DNA of 64,000 bases from Lytechinus variegatus (lineage: Eukaryota; Echinodermata; Echinoidea; Temnopleuroida; Toxopneustidae): positions 7,174,501-7,238,500 of the forward strand of contig NC_054757.1 of NCBI RefSeq assembly GCF_018143015.1. The letters run 5' to 3'. Below, in pieces: positions 48,301 through 58,859 of this stretch. The stretch's first letter is position 1; each line of letters starts with the position of its first letter. Under the pieces are notes generated by a model. The model saw only the letters and a program-made list of their open reading frames with translations. It searched no databases and was not told the DNA's origin. Both the position numbers and the translations under genes were made by a program.

Positions 48301-49421
48301 TCTCCCCATCAACGATATTGCAACCTAGGATGAGGGTTAAGCATAATCTTTTTCATACACATATTCTTTTTTTTTAACTTAATCACTCAAATTCAATCAT
48401 TACTGAACCAATTTTTGTGGTTTCTTCAATCGCAATGGGTCAGGAATCATGTATCCTGACTACATGTAAAAAAAGGTCCTTCTAATTTCAAAGTTGGGTA
48501 TTAAATATGATGCTTCTACTATTTTTCTTATTATTTCACTAATTCATCTAGCAAATCACCCATCCATTCCCTAATCACTGTTTTATGGTTACTTCAAACC
48601 ATCAGGTAACCAACCACAATAGGTCATGAATCACATATCCTGACTGCAAGTGTATATTAAATCGGTCTTAAATCGGATGGTGCTTCTATCACAACACAAA
48701 TGATTGTTAGCGAATATTTTTTTGTTAAAATTTTTTCAAATTAAATGAGATTTCTGGCACATTTACTCTTCAAAATAATCGAAATATCAACGGACAGATT
48801 TTTGTTGAATAGAAAGAAGTTTGTATTGAACCTCATTTCAATTGTGCAGACATTGGGACCCCCTTTCATTTAATTAAATATTTCCTTTCAATAGCTTTTC
48901 ACACATTCTGGACTCGGAAATTTCCACCCTATGAGAACTCGAGACAGACTGCCTTCAAATGCGAATTCCTCTGTAACTAATGACAATTAAAAAATGTTGC
49001 TACAGACCTAGGCAGCAATCTTTGATGATAGATTATCCTCAAATTTATACACAGGGTCAGAATGGCTCTCCTTGGTCACACGATTGCTCTGGCACCGAGT
49101 GCAATTAGAGTGTATTACAGTCAAAGGCTTGTATTCTGAAGTCAGGTTTAACTTAAAGCCAGGGTCTATCTCTACTAAAATTATGGGGACCCAAAGATTT
49201 GAAAAATGTTTACTGCTACTAGGGATTTGTGCCCCAATTGGCTTTCCTTAGTTAAACCACAACTTTACACCAGGGTTTAATTTAAACCCGACTTCTGAAT
49301 ACGGGCCAAAGACTGCCACTGTAGTTGTCCACAAACCTTCAAAGAAGTCCATCACTTCAGCTGCTGTGGTACTCCAGGGTAAACCCCGGGCCCGTATGAC
49401 GTAACCATCATCTTCAGCCAT
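36316..49421 (-). CDS. hnRNP H/F-type G-tract-binding protein, complete
   Basis: A nuclear protein that binds G-runs to steer splicing and 3' end choice (family knowledge). Coding exons (- strand): 49421-49337, 48324-48169, 47590-47462, 45307-45169, 42368-42175, 41858-41691, 39845-39715, 38618-38375, 38074-37973, 36407-36316. All are GT-AG, all phases join, and 1440 nt give 479 aa (human HNRNPH1 449). Three quasi-RRMs lie at about 7-80, 102-178 and 316-392, each with the family signature RGLPWS, RGLPFS or RGLPFN. Gly/Tyr/Arg-rich regions lie at about 190-310 and 400-479, ending GNNYGGGYQ. The start [16 protein letters not shown] fits the family. An acceptor CAACAG ends 10 nt upstream of the ATG, at 49432, so an upstream exon exists. 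H versus F orthology cannot be assigned. Confidence 0.96.
37676..37778. mobile_element. Small foldback MITE in hnRNP H intron 9 region
   Basis: Left GGGGTAGTATTCTTAAAATT and right inverse of GGGGCAATATTCTGAAAATT, both followed by GTCTT. It is 103 bp, lying between exon 9 (37973) and exon 10 (36407). Confidence 0.7.
38757..39039. mobile_element. Foldback element (CAGGCTA termini), hnRNP H intron 7
   Basis: The left CAGGCTATAGTGGGCAAGTT is matched on the right by the inverse of CAGGCTAGTGGGCAAACT. Inside, GGCGCTCGGGC and GCGCAAAGC blocks are CpG-rich. No 8-bp duplication is visible. Confidence 0.7.
39319..39545 (+). mobile_element. Tc1/mariner-type terminus, truncated
   Basis: TA followed by CAGTTGAGGTCAAAAATTTG and then CATACACCC is the characteristic Tc1-like terminal sequence with its TA target. 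No transposase frame and no opposite terminus are found in the window. It is a solo or truncated copy in intron 7. Confidence 0.65.
40528..40665. mobile_element. Foldback element (TCATGAAAG termini), hnRNP H intron 6
   Basis: CTCATGAAAGTTTTGTGATTTTCA on the left is mirrored by an inverted TGAAAATCTGTGACAAAGATTTTCATGAAAG on the right (both are described here in parts). It is related to 30018-30155. Confidence 0.5.
40829..41220. mobile_element. Large palindrome, arms about 185 bp
   Basis: Left arm 40829-41024 and right arm 41033-41220 are inverted copies at roughly 88% by eye. They share in order TTTCACAT, ATCTTTAAATCCATGAAAT, CCTTCTTTTTTCCATAATTC, a CTCGGTAAATATTG block and GTAGACTT. The centre is a CATGGCAACACCATGG spacer. 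T-rich outer ends. No coding content. Confidence 0.88.
41366..41473 (+). mobile_element. 5'-truncated SINE, same family as 28588-28844
   Basis: GAGCTAAAGCCGGGGTAATAA is followed by GATGGCGCTATATAAATGCC and an ATT microsatellite tail. The tRNA-like head is missing. Confidence 0.65.
42503..42720. mobile_element. Foldback MITE (GTTGCAAGAAA termini), hnRNP H intron 4
   Basis: Left GGGGCATTGCAAGAAACTTG and right inverse of GGGGGTGTTGCAAGAAAATA, with repeated TTGCAATC/GATTGCAA in the interior. It is the same family as 15048-15225. Confidence 0.78.
43256..43641. mobile_element. Foldback MITE flanked by TA, hnRNP H intron 4
   Basis: CCCTTTTCATAAACC at the left is mirrored by GGTTTATGAAAGGGG at the right, and TA lies immediately outside both ends (43254-43255 and 43642-43643), a possible TA target duplication as in Tc1/mariner. 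The interior contains several GCGGATAAT and ATTAGCCGCC blocks in both orientations. Confidence 0.75.
43795..44398. mobile_element. Foldback MITE flanked by TTAA (family C), hnRNP H intron 4
   Basis: TTAA at both ends (43795-43798 and 44395-44398). The left AGGACAAGTCCACC matches the inverse of the right end AGGTCAAGTCCACC. Arms of about 230 bp contain AACAAAATAGTTATATGAAC and GAAATTTTCAGCAT in inverted positions. Exactly 604 bp between outer TTAA edges. Non-coding. Confidence 0.9.
44400..45168 (-). other. Remainder of hnRNP H intron 4, nothing recognised
   Basis: No bounded repeat or extra exon was found. The exon 4 donor is at 45168-45163. Confidence 0.4.
46302..47033. mobile_element. DNA transposon (CAGGGG..GTATTCTGAGAT termini), hnRNP H intron 3
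   Basis: Left CAGGGGTGGTATTCTGAGAT and right inverse of CAGGGGCGGTATTCTGAGAT, followed by TTATCTC blocks. A further internal GGTATTCTGAGA copy lies at about 46402. CAGGGG resembles hAT termini, but no 8-bp duplication is seen. Confidence 0.75.
49126..49307. mobile_element. Foldback MITE (GGCCCGTATTC termini), copy 2
   Basis: Left GGCTTGTATTCTGAAGTCAG and right inverse of GGCCCGTATTCAGAAGTCGG, both followed by GGTTTAA. AAA stands directly outside both ends. It sits 29 bp inside the first coding intron from the exon 1 donor of hnRNP H. Same family as 30926-31220. Confidence 0.82.
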
Positions 49422-49639
49422 CTCTGGGTCACTGTTGATATGTTATTGAAGCCTGTTACAAATCAATCCACTGTGAATAGTTGGAATTAAAAAAAAAAGA
49501 GATACAAACATGGTAAAATAATATGTGTATCATTTTTTTTTTTTTGGGGGGGGGAATTGTTCTTAGTACATCTGGCACTCTTTTTAATCAATCACACAGA
49601 ACAGAGCAAGAAATAACTAGAAGGGGGGATTACTGGACC

Positions 49640-50010
49640 AAAAAAATGGTAGGTATGTGCCATGGGCGAGACAGAAAACAGGGGGCTCTGGAGCGGGCTT
49701 ATTGTAAAAAGGAGGGTCTTCGGAACTACAAATGTTTGTGAAAACGGGGGTCCTTGGAATGGGTCACCTGCGTGTGAGTGTGTACATGTATGCATCCCTA
49801 CGGAACGGGCATACGTGCATAAAGCTAGCTAGCCCCGCAGCACGGAACGGCGTAACAAAAAATTTGCAAAGCTTTGGAGCGGATTTGTTTCTTCTTTTTT
49901 TACTCGATAAGAAAATGCTATGCTTTGGAGCGGCTTTCTTTGTTCTTTTTCTCAATAAGATAAAAATGTTTGCCTTGGAAAGGAAATTCAGTGTAAAAAT
50001 GGGGGTCCCC
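49640..50010. repeat. Degenerate repeats with (C)TTTGGAGCGG units
   Basis: GGAGCGG or GGAACGG followed by a T-rich stretch and AAAAATG recurs at about 49690, 49810, 49875, 49928 and 49975. Period irregular, about 50-60 bp. Non-coding. Confidence 0.4.
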
Positions 50011-50331
50011 TCCACGACACATACCCACCATGCATCATATACTGAATGCCCCCCCCCCCCCCTTCCCAGGGGAAAACCACTAACCCTTTTAACTCAAACT
50101 AGATTATAAGAAATAATCATTCCCAAATCGCGCAATTTGCGTGCTGTCGCCAAGCGGAAGACAAAGAAATCAAGATGACGACGTAAACACGGCCGTAAGC
50201 TCTTCCCATCTTTTCATAACAAATTTCTTGTTTTTTAATGAATTCTTCTTTAAAAATAAAATCAATATCGCAGAAATGTTGGAAATGCAGTTGGACCCCA
50301 TGTACATGTTAGGGCTAGCCTAGACCAAAAG

Positions 50332-50402
50332 CTTCGGTCTCTGTTTTGTTGGTTGTTCAGCTGAACTTCGTTGGCTTTACTCACCAAATACAGAGACCGA
50401 AG
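50332..50402. repeat. 13-bp perfect inverted repeat
   Basis: CTTCGGTCTCTGT (50332-50344) and its exact inverse ACAGAGACCGAAG (50390-50402) enclose 45 nt. On the - strand the segment carries a donor-like TTG|GTGAGTA next to the stem. It could be a transposon remnant or a structured promoter-proximal site. Confidence 0.55.
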
Positions 50403-53250
50403 TTCTAGCGCGATCTGTACAGGGGACTCAATGGCCATATGTTTATGTACTTAAGATCGGATAAAACGGGGAAGTGAATTTGCGCGACAGCTGAGGTAAG
50501 TCACTGTTTTTGTTCCTTTTAACTTCATTTTTCTCCGTTTTTTGGCAATTGATGACAAGAGGGAATATAAATTTGCACTCTGGTCACTATAATTTTCAAA
50601 CTTTTCAAACTCAAAACCGACGGGGGGATTTTGCATTGCAAGTCCCCTAATGGTGGCTGCACGATAGCGAGCCGTCTGTGTATGAGGAGAAATATCAAAA
50701 AAATGTTAAAAAACTCCTCGAAACAGACGGTTGCCAGCTGTCTAGGGCTAGCCTAGATCTTTTAGAGGGAAAGTAGAATTCTCGGGGGCGAAAGTTTCTG
50801 GTTTTGTACCCGTACGTGGGGGAATATAGGTATATATTGGGGAGTGACCATACGTATAGTATAGTGACGTATTGTATTACCGGACACTATCATATTTCCG
50901 GACGCACATATAACTGCGTAGGAAATCAATTTCGTACCGTAAGACTTCCGCAGTTCAATATCACAGATCAATTCAAAGAACGAGATTGCAAAAACAAGGC
51001 GAAAATATAACTTTTACCTTATTTTTCTCTAAAAATGACAGAAAATGCTTGAAATAACATATAACACAGTTTTGGCATTAACAATTGATCCCAATTGATC
51101 TATTTTCTGATTGAAATACGGACCTGATTCGCCGAATTTCAATCTCGTACGCTCCATCGATTAAATCATCGACGGCTAGTTCTCAATGTTCCCGGTACCC
51201 CGGCCGTGCGCGAGGTTTACCGTGATGGAGAGCCGTCAATGATCGACAGCGCACCGATGGAACTTAACTTGATGACTGAGTCTTACGATATGAACGAGTG
51301 CAATATCGAACGCGCAATTAAAAAAAGGAAATTAGTTAGCCAACGCAAATTTATAACAAAGATCTGATCAGAATCGTTATAAGAAAGCAAACAAAAACTT
51401 AGAATTTACTCATGAGATGATTAATCTCGAAAAAATCACACCAATTCTTTCTTACATCATTATAATCAAGAATATTTTTACCCATTTTTACCCGTCCGGC
51501 GCGCGTCCGGAATTACAATATAATTTGTCACGCACGAAAATAATTGTTTTTCGCGGAGGGGTATGCGGCAAGTGCGGTGCAAAGAAAATGGTTGGAAAAT
51601 ATAAAATAATTTCATCATATTCATAATTTTCAGAATATTTGGAATAGGAAGTGATAATTTTTCTTGATTGTATTTCCTCTAGTTGTCATTTTTAAAGCAC
51701 TGAAATGAATGTGTCCGGCAATAGGATGCACTGCCATATATGACTTTCACTCCCCAGACGCCTCCAGGCTAGACAGGGCACCAAAACAAAACCACTCTTC
51801 CCAGTGAATCCCACAACATTCACACTCACACACGGTCGCAGGCAGAACCATACAAGCCTAACTTAAGTTAGCCAAATCGTGGTTTTGGGAACCACTGATT
51901 GATTTGTAATTGTATAAATTTTTAGGCCTAACATTTATGCACACTTTTCTACAATTTTTACAAAGAAAGATAGAAAGATTGAAAGAGTGGAGGTGGAAAT
52001 TTATAGGGAACCGTGCTCGTGACTGAATAAAGCGCTGCTGTATGTATGAAGTGAATGGTGGTTCCCAATATCACGATATAAATGCCCAACGGCCCCAAGA
52101 CTGCCACACTTATTCTTTAAAACTTAAAAGGGCCTTAAAACTAATGCCAATGGTTCTGATCGTGAAATTTGTCACCTCTCTGTGTGTGTGCGCTCTTTGT
52201 GTACAATCACTCAGTCAATCAATGGGAGTGGAAAGAAGTAACCGCCGATTTGACTAAATAAACGACAGTGAATAGACTGGCATGACTGGTGACAAAAACC
52301 ACGATTTAACGGTTAGCAAAGCCACTATAGAATGAGTTCGACAAGCATACGGTACCTAATTAAAGACTGTGTAACATCAGTTTATATTTTGGTTTTTTCC
52401 GATCCAATGCTTGGAGTGAACAACCTTCCTTCCACCTTTCTTCAACGTTAGTCTGCTTAATGCGATATCGCCGCACAATCGCAGCATAGCCTCGTGTTTC
52501 GGGGTCTGTTCACATATATTTTCAGCATGATTCTAATTCTAATTTAAAATGAGGTGCATACTCACAAAAAGGACAGCTATCGAATAAATTGTTTTAAATA
52601 TTACAATTTTTATTTTTATCCATGCATGATTTCGAACTAACATTAGAGAAGGGATATTTTCATGATTTTTTTTTTTTTAATGTGAACTAAATCCAATTTG
52701 ATCAAGTTTTCACAATATGTCAATACACCCCCGGAAGCTTACAGTGCGCAATAGGGCTATGCGCAGCTTTGTCGGAGCGCGAGCCTACAATATGGAGCGA
52801 GCACGCTGGCCAACGTATAGATTGAGTCGACCCAATACGACGTCAACTCGTCCAATCTTGATTACATGTAGTTATGAATTCGCCCCTCCCATAATTATGT
52901 TCTAGCCTGACTTGTCATAGTTTATGACAAAATAAAATGTATGATTTGCGATCCAAGTATATCAATAATATGGCCCCGGGAGTATGGCCTCAAATTAAAG
53001 CAATAACAAATATTTCACAAATTATATGATAATTTTGCAGTTGATTCAACCTGTTGCCGGCTTTGGGCTTTACTTTGAGAAGCCGGCTTTCAAGTTTGTA
53101 CATGAACCAGTAATGGCCCCTGAATTTTTATCCGGATCTGTGTCGGGAGGGAGGGGGGCACAAAATCGGGCACCTATGAGGGCAATCGAGGTCACTTGCA
53201 AAAAATTCTGTAGCCGTTGTACCGAGGCGAGAACGAGTGGAACCTCGACT
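50403..53250. other. Intergenic region between the hnRNP H genes, CpG patches
   Basis: CpG-richer patches lie near 50470-50500 (with a + strand donor-like CTGAG|GTAAGTC at 50495/50496) and 51140-51310 (inverted CGACGGCT/AGCCGTC blocks). Either could mark an untranslated first exon or promoter, but nothing fixes the call. No coding exon seen. Confidence 0.35.
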
Positions 53251-53258
53251 ATTACAGG

Positions 53259-54922
53259 CATGGGTGTCGATCACGGGGGGGGGGGGATGGGGGGATATAT
53301 CCCCCCAAAATTTCAAGTGGGGGGGGTGGCCTGTATTATCATCCCCCCAATAATTTAGGGTAGAAAAATTTAATAATGATGATGAAAAAATGAAAAGTTT
53401 GATCATGATGATTATAGTATGCCATCAATCAGTTTGTTTCCCTCGCAATTTGTGTATATTGTTATTAAATAAAAACATTCTTTTTCAGGACTATTAAACA
53501 GATGGGTGGAGGTTCAAGATGAAAAAGAATGAAATGTTTATGTATCTGATATTTTTTAACACATGACATAAAAGGACCCCAACGAAAATCAACTTTTGTT
53601 GATAGGGTGTTGCATCCCACCAGTGGTGAATAAATTAATTTAAATAAATCATTAACTCAAAAGGGTGGAAAAATAAACGGGAGTAAAAGGGTGGCAAGAT
53701 AAATAAAGGAATGACGGTAAGCCCGATGGCGCACGAGAAGCCACACAGGTTGTAATTTGTGCTAGTCTTAATTGGTCCGAATCTGCATTTTATCATCATG
53801 CATTAAGAAGAATAAAGATATTGCCAGTCAGGTTAGATTTAAGAGAGAAGTTGTATACACAGAGGCGTCGATCCTGGGTGGGGGGGCAGGGGGCGATCGC
53901 CCCACCAATAAAATATTGGGGGGCAAACATATCGTTTTGCCCCCCCCCAATAATTCCGCATGTGCAACTAAAAAATAAAATAAGATTGTAATGCTACACT
54001 GAAATCAGCAAGGGAGATCAGCAAGGGAGATCAGCAATCGTGCTCAAAATGTCTGCTTTTCAGATTGGAATATAAAAATTTTCAGCTCGCGCTTCGCGCT
54101 CGCATCATGTACCAAAAACCCATACTTTTCATGATTATATAGGTGAATATAATGTCCCGTTCTCAATTCTAAACCTCAAAAGAACTTTGATTTTGCAATA
54201 ATCTTTTGTTGGATATATATCTTTCATTAAAGTGTCCTTTTTTCCAGATCAAAATATCAAAATTTTCAGCTCGCGCTCGCATCTATTGTTCTTCTAGATA
54301 CCCATCTTAATCATTGGTACCAAAAATGCTTAGAATATCAAGCTTTCAGGTCAGAATATAAAGAAATTTCAGCTCGCTCTCTAGTGAGATACATGTATCG
54401 ACCCTCCTCATGAGTTACTACAAACAAACCTAAACAGGTACATTTTTCCTGTTTTCATGACATACTAAAAAGATTTAGCTCGCGCTTCGCGCTCGCATTG
54501 TTGGTGAAGGTGAGATATGTGTCTCTTTCTCATGAGTTATATATATATTGTGATCGAGCGCCTTTGGAACGTTGATTCATAATTTTGCCCCCCCCCCTTC
54601 TGAAAAATGGATCGACGCCCCTGTGTATACATCATGCTCAATAAACAGATCACTATGTACATGGTCCAGTCAATTTTTGTCATTTTTTTCTCGGTATGAG
54701 TTTAGAATAGGCTTACTTGTAACACAAATTGAATTTTCACAAAAAATATACAAGTATAGTACACTACAACAATGAAGGAATTTCCAAGAACACCATGCAT
54801 ATCAACCACTCCCAAATGTCCTAACTTGTTATTTTAGTGGGGGCAATGTTGAAATATCCCCGTCCACAAGAACATTTGTGTCAATCATCCCCCCCAACCA
54901 AGAATACCGATCGACACCCATG
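53259..54922. mobile_element. hAT-type transposon, outer element of a nested pair
   Basis: Perfect 14-bp inverted termini CATGGGTGTCGATC (53259-53272 and 54909-54922). ATTACAGG is duplicated directly on both sides (53251-53258 and 54923-54930). G-runs and C-runs lie just inside each end. It is about 900 bp once the inner hAT (53860-54623) and its duplicated target copy are removed. No transposase frame, so non-autonomous. Confidence 0.93.
53860..54623. mobile_element. hAT-type transposon, inner element of a nested pair
   Basis: Termini CAGAGGCGTCGATCC (left) and inverse of CAGGGGCGTCGATCC (right), with TGTATACA duplicated directly on both sides (53852-53859 and 54624-54631). The interior carries diverged tandem units with a GCTCGCGCTTCGCGCTCGC motif at about 54085 and 54478. 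It lies inside the outer hAT, so it is the younger insertion. Confidence 0.93.
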
Positions 54923-55277
54923 ATTACAGGGGGGGGGGGTCACAGGCCCCCGCACAGGCCCAACCGTATATTTGGCAGCCATGCATGTGAACTTTTGGAA
55001 AATGGCGAGTGGCTCCCCCTCCCGCGAGGCAAATATAGGTGCCTTATAATATATGCATGTTGAATTATCTTATTTCATACTCACTTGAAAAGGGGCAATC
55101 GAAGGCCACTTTTTAACATGTTTATGAAAAAAATATAAATGAATATATATTATGTTGTCACACTTTTTGAAAAGAATAAATGCGACCAAGCCCCTTTAGG
55201 CACTTTGCATGGGGTTTTAACTTCTCATCAGAGCTGTAGACCCTATTTACAATTATGTGAGCAGTAGCTGGTATTTC

Positions 55278-56330
55278 TTTATCAGTGGCGGATCCAGCTT
55301 TTGCTAATAAGCGCCGTGGTGGAAAATATTTTTATCTATATGTTTCCCGATCGGATATAAGCACATTTTGTAACCGAGAACATCATACGTATATTTATAA
55401 ACAAATGATGCGAGCGCAAAACGCGTGCTGAAAATTTTTTGATTTTTGATATTCTGACCTCAAATTTGGAAAGTCTGTATAAGCACTTCAGGTAACCAAG
55501 AACTAAATGGATATCTATCTCAACATTTTATGCAAGCGCAAAGCGCGAGCTGAAAATGTTTGAATTTCCGACCAAAAGACGGACATTTTCAAAGAACTTT
55601 TTTGTAACCATAAACATGCAGGATGGGTAAATAATTGATGCGAGAGTGAAGCGCGAGCTGATTTTTTTCATTCAACAGGATGGGTATTGAGATCACAAAG
55701 CGCGAGCTTAAATTTTTGAAATTCCGACAACAAACTGGACATTCTATAAGCACATCTAAACAATATTGTGCGACCGGGAAGCGCGAGCTGCAAATTGTGA
55801 TATTCTTACCTTGAATTTTGATATGCACTCTTGGCGATCATGAACAGAATGGGTATCTATTTTATGCGAGCGCGAAGCGCGAACTAAAATTGTTTGATAT
55901 TCCGATAAAAAACTGGACATTCCAAGCACATTTTGTATAGCCATGAATAGGTTGGGTATCTCACGTCAATTATGCGAACGCGAAGCGCAAGCTGAAAAAT
56001 ATGATATCTGACCTGAAATTTTGGACATTCGAGTATAAGTATTTTTGGTAATCATGAACAAGATGAATATCTAACAAAACATTTTATTATAGAGCGCTAA
56101 TTGCGGGATAAAATATTTTGACCCAAAGTTAGACATTCTAAGCACTTATCTAACCATGACCAGGATCGATCGTCACCTTACTAAACAACAGAGATATATG
56201 AACGTGAAGAGCGAGATGAAAAATTTTGATACTCTGACCTATAAGATTTGGACTTAAATTCTAAGCACTTTTAAACAGGATGGACATCTAACTATATGCA
56301 TTTGATGCGAGTGCCAAACTCATGTAAAAA
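55278..56330. repeat. Tandem array, about 110-bp units with GCGAAGCGCGAGC cores
   Basis: About ten diverged units. Each has a GCGAGCGCGAAGCGCGAGCTG-like core (partly decayed), an AAAATTTTTGATATTCTGACC-like segment and a GGACATTC..AGCACTT..AACCATGAACAGGATGGGTAT segment. Cores lie near 55408, 55529, 55638, 55695, 55769, 55865, 55974, 56091, 56202 and 56307. The array starts with CAGTGGCGGATCCAG at about 55280, a common hAT-like terminus; no matching right end was found. Confidence 0.75.
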
Positions 56331-56938
56331 TGAATTTGGCGCCCCCGGTCAAACATAAATTTGGCGCCCCAAAGGTCTAATGTGAATTTAGCGCCCATCC
56401 CTAAGTTGAATATGAATTTGGCACCCCAGGACAAACACCATATTGGTGCCCAAAAGGTCGAATATCAATTAGGCGCCCCGTCCCTAGGTTGACCATGAAT
56501 TTGGCACCTAAGGACAAGCATCAAATTGGTTCTCCTATGTCCAACGTCTATTCGGTGCCCCTATGTCGAACATAAATTTTGCACTCCTAGGTCGAACATC
56601 AATTCGGCCCCACCCTCGGTTAAACATCAATTGGGTGAACCCATAATGTCGAGCATCAATTGGGCGCCCCCTATATCAAACTCCAATTCAGCGCCCCTAT
56701 AGGTAGAACATTAATTCGGCGCCCCCTCGGTTGAACATCAATTCGGCGTGCCCTGGTCTAACATGACCATTCGGCGCCCCTTGGTCGAACTTCAATTCTG
56801 CACCCCCCCCCTCAGTTAAACATCAATTCGACGCCCCTATATTATGTCGAACATCAATTGCACGCCCCTCAATCAGCGCCCCTTGGTCGAACATCAATTT
56901 GGCGCCCTCGGTTGAACATCAATTCGGCGCCAGACCCT
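56331..56938. repeat. Minisatellite, consensus GGTCGAACATCAATTCGGCG
   Basis: About 20 units of roughly 24-34 bp, with consensus GAACATCAATTCGGCGCCCC and a variable CTCGGTT/TATGTC/CTAGGTC linker. Units on the right are closer to consensus than those on the left. It directly abuts the preceding array. Confidence 0.85.
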
Positions 56939-57049
56939 TTGCCCCACCCCACGCATTAGGGGCTCTTCGTCTATATAACCTTCAAATGGCTCCATAACGC
57001 CCCCTGAAGGGACCCTTCCTACATTTCGCTTTACACACACACACACACT

Positions 57050-57620
57050 TTATGTTCAATCACTGGCGTACAGGCGGGGGAGGGGGGTCATGGTTCCACA
57101 CCCAAGAGGAAGTAAAATAAATTATAGGAGACAACGTATAATGAATGGAAACAATGAAATGTGTTATTTGCTGAATATAATGGAAAAATCTATCACAATA
57201 ATTAGAATTTTATATCAAAGTTAGATTCTCATAAAAAGGTGATTTTTTCTCGCTCGCTTCGCTCGCTCGGGACTTATATCAAGCACCTTTTTAGCACTTG
57301 CGCCATGGGGTATATTTTTCACGCTAACTGCCGCAAAGAATCCTGTTCACAGAGGCGTACAGACCACAAAAAAGGGAATGGAAAGAGAAAAGAGTGAAAT
57401 ATATTATTTTCTGGATATCATGACAAAATTGGACTTTTGTATTCAACATGTCAATTTCTTTGTTCACTCGCTTCGCTCGCAACTTTTTTAAAGGATAAAT
57501 TCTGCCCGATACACAATATCTGGCCCTCTCAAAATCGTCACCTCATTACACTATTACGCCTGTTCATGATATGACTGGGAAATTTTTTGCCCTTGCCCCC
57601 CCCTGGTCACCGACCCTGCT
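57050..57620. repeat. Unclassified dispersed repeat with TCGCTCGCTTCGCTCGC motif
   Basis: G-rich and C-rich blocks at the edges and two CGCTTCGCTCGC motifs (about 57252 and 57466). The layout resembles the hAT-type elements at 53.3-54.9 kb, but no matching termini or duplication could be fixed. Confidence 0.4.
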
Positions 57621-58137
57621 GACTAGCCCCCCCCCCATTCTGGGGTCGGAGGGACCGCATGCTGCGCGTTCCCAAAATGTCCGGTAAAGCCGGATACTTT
57701 GTCGGGGGACAAGCCCGGCCCGCGAATTGTAGAAAAAAGAAAGGATGTATTTGATTTTTATGGATTTTTATTCACCCGGAGATTTCTTTAAGGGTGTTTT
57801 TTTTTCTCCCTCTCTTTGCATTGGACTCCTTATTAGAAAGGGGGTTATAAAATATCTTGAATATCATATAAAAATTGATCAAATTCCTGAAATTTCTGCT
57901 AGTTTTGAAAGCTCATTCAGAATTACTTAATTTTGAAAAGTAAAAACATATATAAATGATAGCCTCCCACGATTGACTCGATAATACGGACTTCTCGAAA
58001 TCTGCGAGAGAGACAACAACAGAACGTAGACAGCTTACCTGAGATGAACTCCGGGGGGGGGAGGTATTTGTCCTAAGATAGGGGTTGGAATGAGAGCTCA
58101 GCCGGGGTAGGGCTGGTCACTAAATGGAAAGTACTAA

Positions 58138-58400
58138 GTGTAAATTAGACCAAACGGTCATTAGACCATATGGCAATTAGACGAAATGAAAATTAGACCA
58201 AATTAGACCAAGTGATGTTTTGTTAGACCAACTGGATGGTTATAGCCCAACTGCTGAATTAGACGAATAGGATATTAGACCAAGTGGGAATTAGACGAAT
58301 TGGATATTAGAGGAAGTGACTGTAGACGAAATGGGTTTAGACTTTATGAAGTTGTACGAACTGATAAGTAGATCCCGAAGTAGATCAAGTTGGATTAGAC
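58138..58400. repeat. Degenerate minisatellite, unit around ATTAGACCAAATGG
   Basis: ATTAGACCAA or ATTAGACGAA recurs about a dozen times with 15-22-bp spacing and drifts in sequence toward the right end. Non-coding. Confidence 0.75.
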
Positions 58401-58859
58401 CATCCGAATTCACCGATAAGACCGTGCAAGTGGCGTGAAGCAAGGGCCGATTCGGTACGATTAAGTTGCGAGTTAATCACCGACGAATCGGATCCTAGAC
58501 AATCCTCTTCCAGCGACACTACGCTTCATCCGAGTAAGTGACTTTCAATTCGAAGTATTTTATTCCATTTTCTAATATATGAGGCAAATGCATATGCACT
58601 TTAACATTGCTATCACTGTATGGATATCCTGTAGAAATACTGTAGATACTATTCATGCTCTAGTTCATTGAAAATAACAATTTAATTAGAATACTTTCTG
58701 CGGGGCTTCTCGGCCAAGTCGTAATCGGAGTCGTACCAGTCCCACTCCCAGGCCCATCACGCACGCAAAACTGGCGCTGGCTGGCATGGGCATGGCATAT
58801 GCCTGGCTATGCCTATGGCGTATGGACTATGGATGAAGATTTTGCATCACCGGCACCGC

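Noticed and set aside
50440..50500. Untranslated first exon of the second hnRNP H gene ending at the donor CTGAG|GTAAGTC
   Set aside because: The donor is good, but nothing links it to the acceptor at 60042 across 9.5 kb; transcript data would be needed.
56331..56938. CRISPR-like repeat array
   Set aside because: The genome is eukaryotic, linkers are irregular and related to one another, and repeats are not separated by unique spacers.
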